Shown one piece after another: positions 63,615 through 64,000 of a stretch of 64,000 nt of DNA (position 1 is the stretch's first letter; every line of letters begins with the position of its first letter). The position numbers and the translations under genes are program-made. The notes under the pieces were generated by a model. It was not told the DNA's origin. It searched no databases and saw nothing but the letters and a program-made list of their open reading frames with translations. Origin of the DNA: Amycolatopsis marina (GTDB lineage Bacteria; Actinomycetota; Actinomycetes; Mycobacteriales; Pseudonocardiaceae); assembly GCF_900111885.1 (NCBI RefSeq), contig NZ_FOKG01000009.1, forward strand, positions 186,001 to 250,000. Reading direction: 5' to 3'.

Positions 63615-64000
63615 GTGAGAGCGGCGGTGCTGAACGCGATCGGCGACGACAGGCTCGAGATGCGGGACGACGTCACGACGGTCGACCCGGGGCCGCACGA
63701 GGTGCGGATCAGGGTGCGAGCTTCGGGCGTCTGCCACAGCGACCTCTCGGCCATGGACGGCACCCTCCCCGCGCTCGCGCCGGGCGTCGTAGGACACGAG
63801 GGGGCGGGCGAGATCCTCCAGGTCGGGTCCGCGGTCGAACATCTCGCGCCCGGTGACCACGTGACAGTGTCCTTCGTCCCGCCCTGCGGCGCCTGTCCGA
63901 GTTGTCTGCGCGGTGAGCCCAACCTGTGCGCGGTGCACGCGATCGCCGCGTTCACCTCGCCCCGCTTCCGGATCGGCGACACACCGCTGTTCGGCTACGC
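63615..64000 (+). CDS. Zinc-dependent alcohol dehydrogenase, C-terminus beyond window
   Basis: MDR-superfamily dehydrogenase starting at GTG 63615 (GGGAGG upstream); 128 residues visible before the window ends. Catalytic zinc Cys in ASGVCHSDLS, His/Glu in VVGHEGAGEI, structural-zinc Cys cluster in PPCGACPSCLRGEPNLC. The NAD-binding domain lies outside. The KstR-like site and neighbours suggest steroid side-chain or related alcohol oxidation; this is inference. Confidence 0.9.
   Translation, partial: MRAAVLNAIGDDRLEMRDDVTTVDPGPHEVRIRVRASGVCHSDLSAMDGTLPALAPGVVGHEGAGEILQVGSAVEHLAPGDHVTVSFVPPCGACPSCLRGEPNLCAVHAIAAFTSPRFRIGDTPLFGY

Overview
This window is high-GC actinobacterial chromosome, most likely from the Pseudonocardiales (Amycolatopsis/Saccharomonospora/Prauserella-like). 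Codon use is strongly GC-rich and GTG starts are frequent. Mycothiol-era enzymes, an IdeR-type regulator, a class II ribonucleotide reductase and a gluABCD transporter are all present. The recA-recX, miaB-miaA-dapF-hflX, lexA-LysM gene-nrdR and ideR order resembles the Mycobacterium tuberculosis Rv2711-Rv2738 neighbourhood with gene blocks inserted. No tRNA, rRNA, insertion sequence, prophage or CRISPR array was seen; the region is core chromosome with a moderate accessory load.

Layout. 1-8.7 kb: truncated secreted S8 protease, peptide deformylase, Lhr-type helicase, and a membrane-tethered Hsp70-like protein. 8.9-11.1 kb: small membrane protein, DUF3046 protein, SOS-boxed recA, recX. 11.2-15.4 kb: lipase-maturation-factor-like membrane protein and the Entner-Doudoroff pair edd-eda. 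15.6-19.5 kb: a four-gene succinate dehydrogenase operon of the mycobacterial Sdh1 type. 19.6-22.9 kb: glutamate ABC transporter gluABCD. 23.2-32.6 kb: tRNA modification (miaB, miaA), DUF349 protein, dapF, an MFS exporter with a divergent ArsR-like regulator, and hflX. 32.8-39.4 kb: lexA with its divergent LysM cell-division gene, then nrdR-nrdJ. 39.4-50.8 kb: peptidases (prolyl oligopeptidase, zinc metallopeptidase, CocE/S15-type hydrolase, M23), a CBS protein, a mycothiol-dependent enzyme, a TetR-DsbA-like pair and a DUF4192 protein. 49.8-53.9 kb: ideR-galK-galE on the minus strand and a sulfurtransferase. 53.9-57.8 kb: acuC plus a GNAT/acyl-CoA-synthetase fusion, which looks like a reversible protein-acylation pair. 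57.9-64 kb: a secreted protein and a KstR-type steroid side-chain block (two acyl-CoA dehydrogenases, acyl-CoA synthetase, ferredoxin, and a zinc alcohol dehydrogenase cut by the window end).

The least expected structure lies between genes. At least three families of roughly 45-150 bp structured intergenic repeats occur twice each: 106-bp elements at 12.7 and 32.6 kb, a TIR-bounded element at 34.8 and 61.9 kb, and a third at 11.1 and 46.1 kb. Pairs of near-perfect palindromes also sit at three convergent gene junctions (25.2, 45.1 and 57.9 kb). These look like genome-wide repeat families (MITE/REP-like or structured-RNA/terminator elements) and are the main candidates for something undescribed.

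Regulation visible by eye: palindromic SOS boxes at recA and between lexA and the LysM gene; KstR-like palindromes before the ferredoxin/fadE26 divergence and before the alcohol dehydrogenase; inverted-repeat operators at the TetR and ArsR-like genes; and an NrdR-like box with DnaA-box-like nonamers before nrdR-nrdJ.
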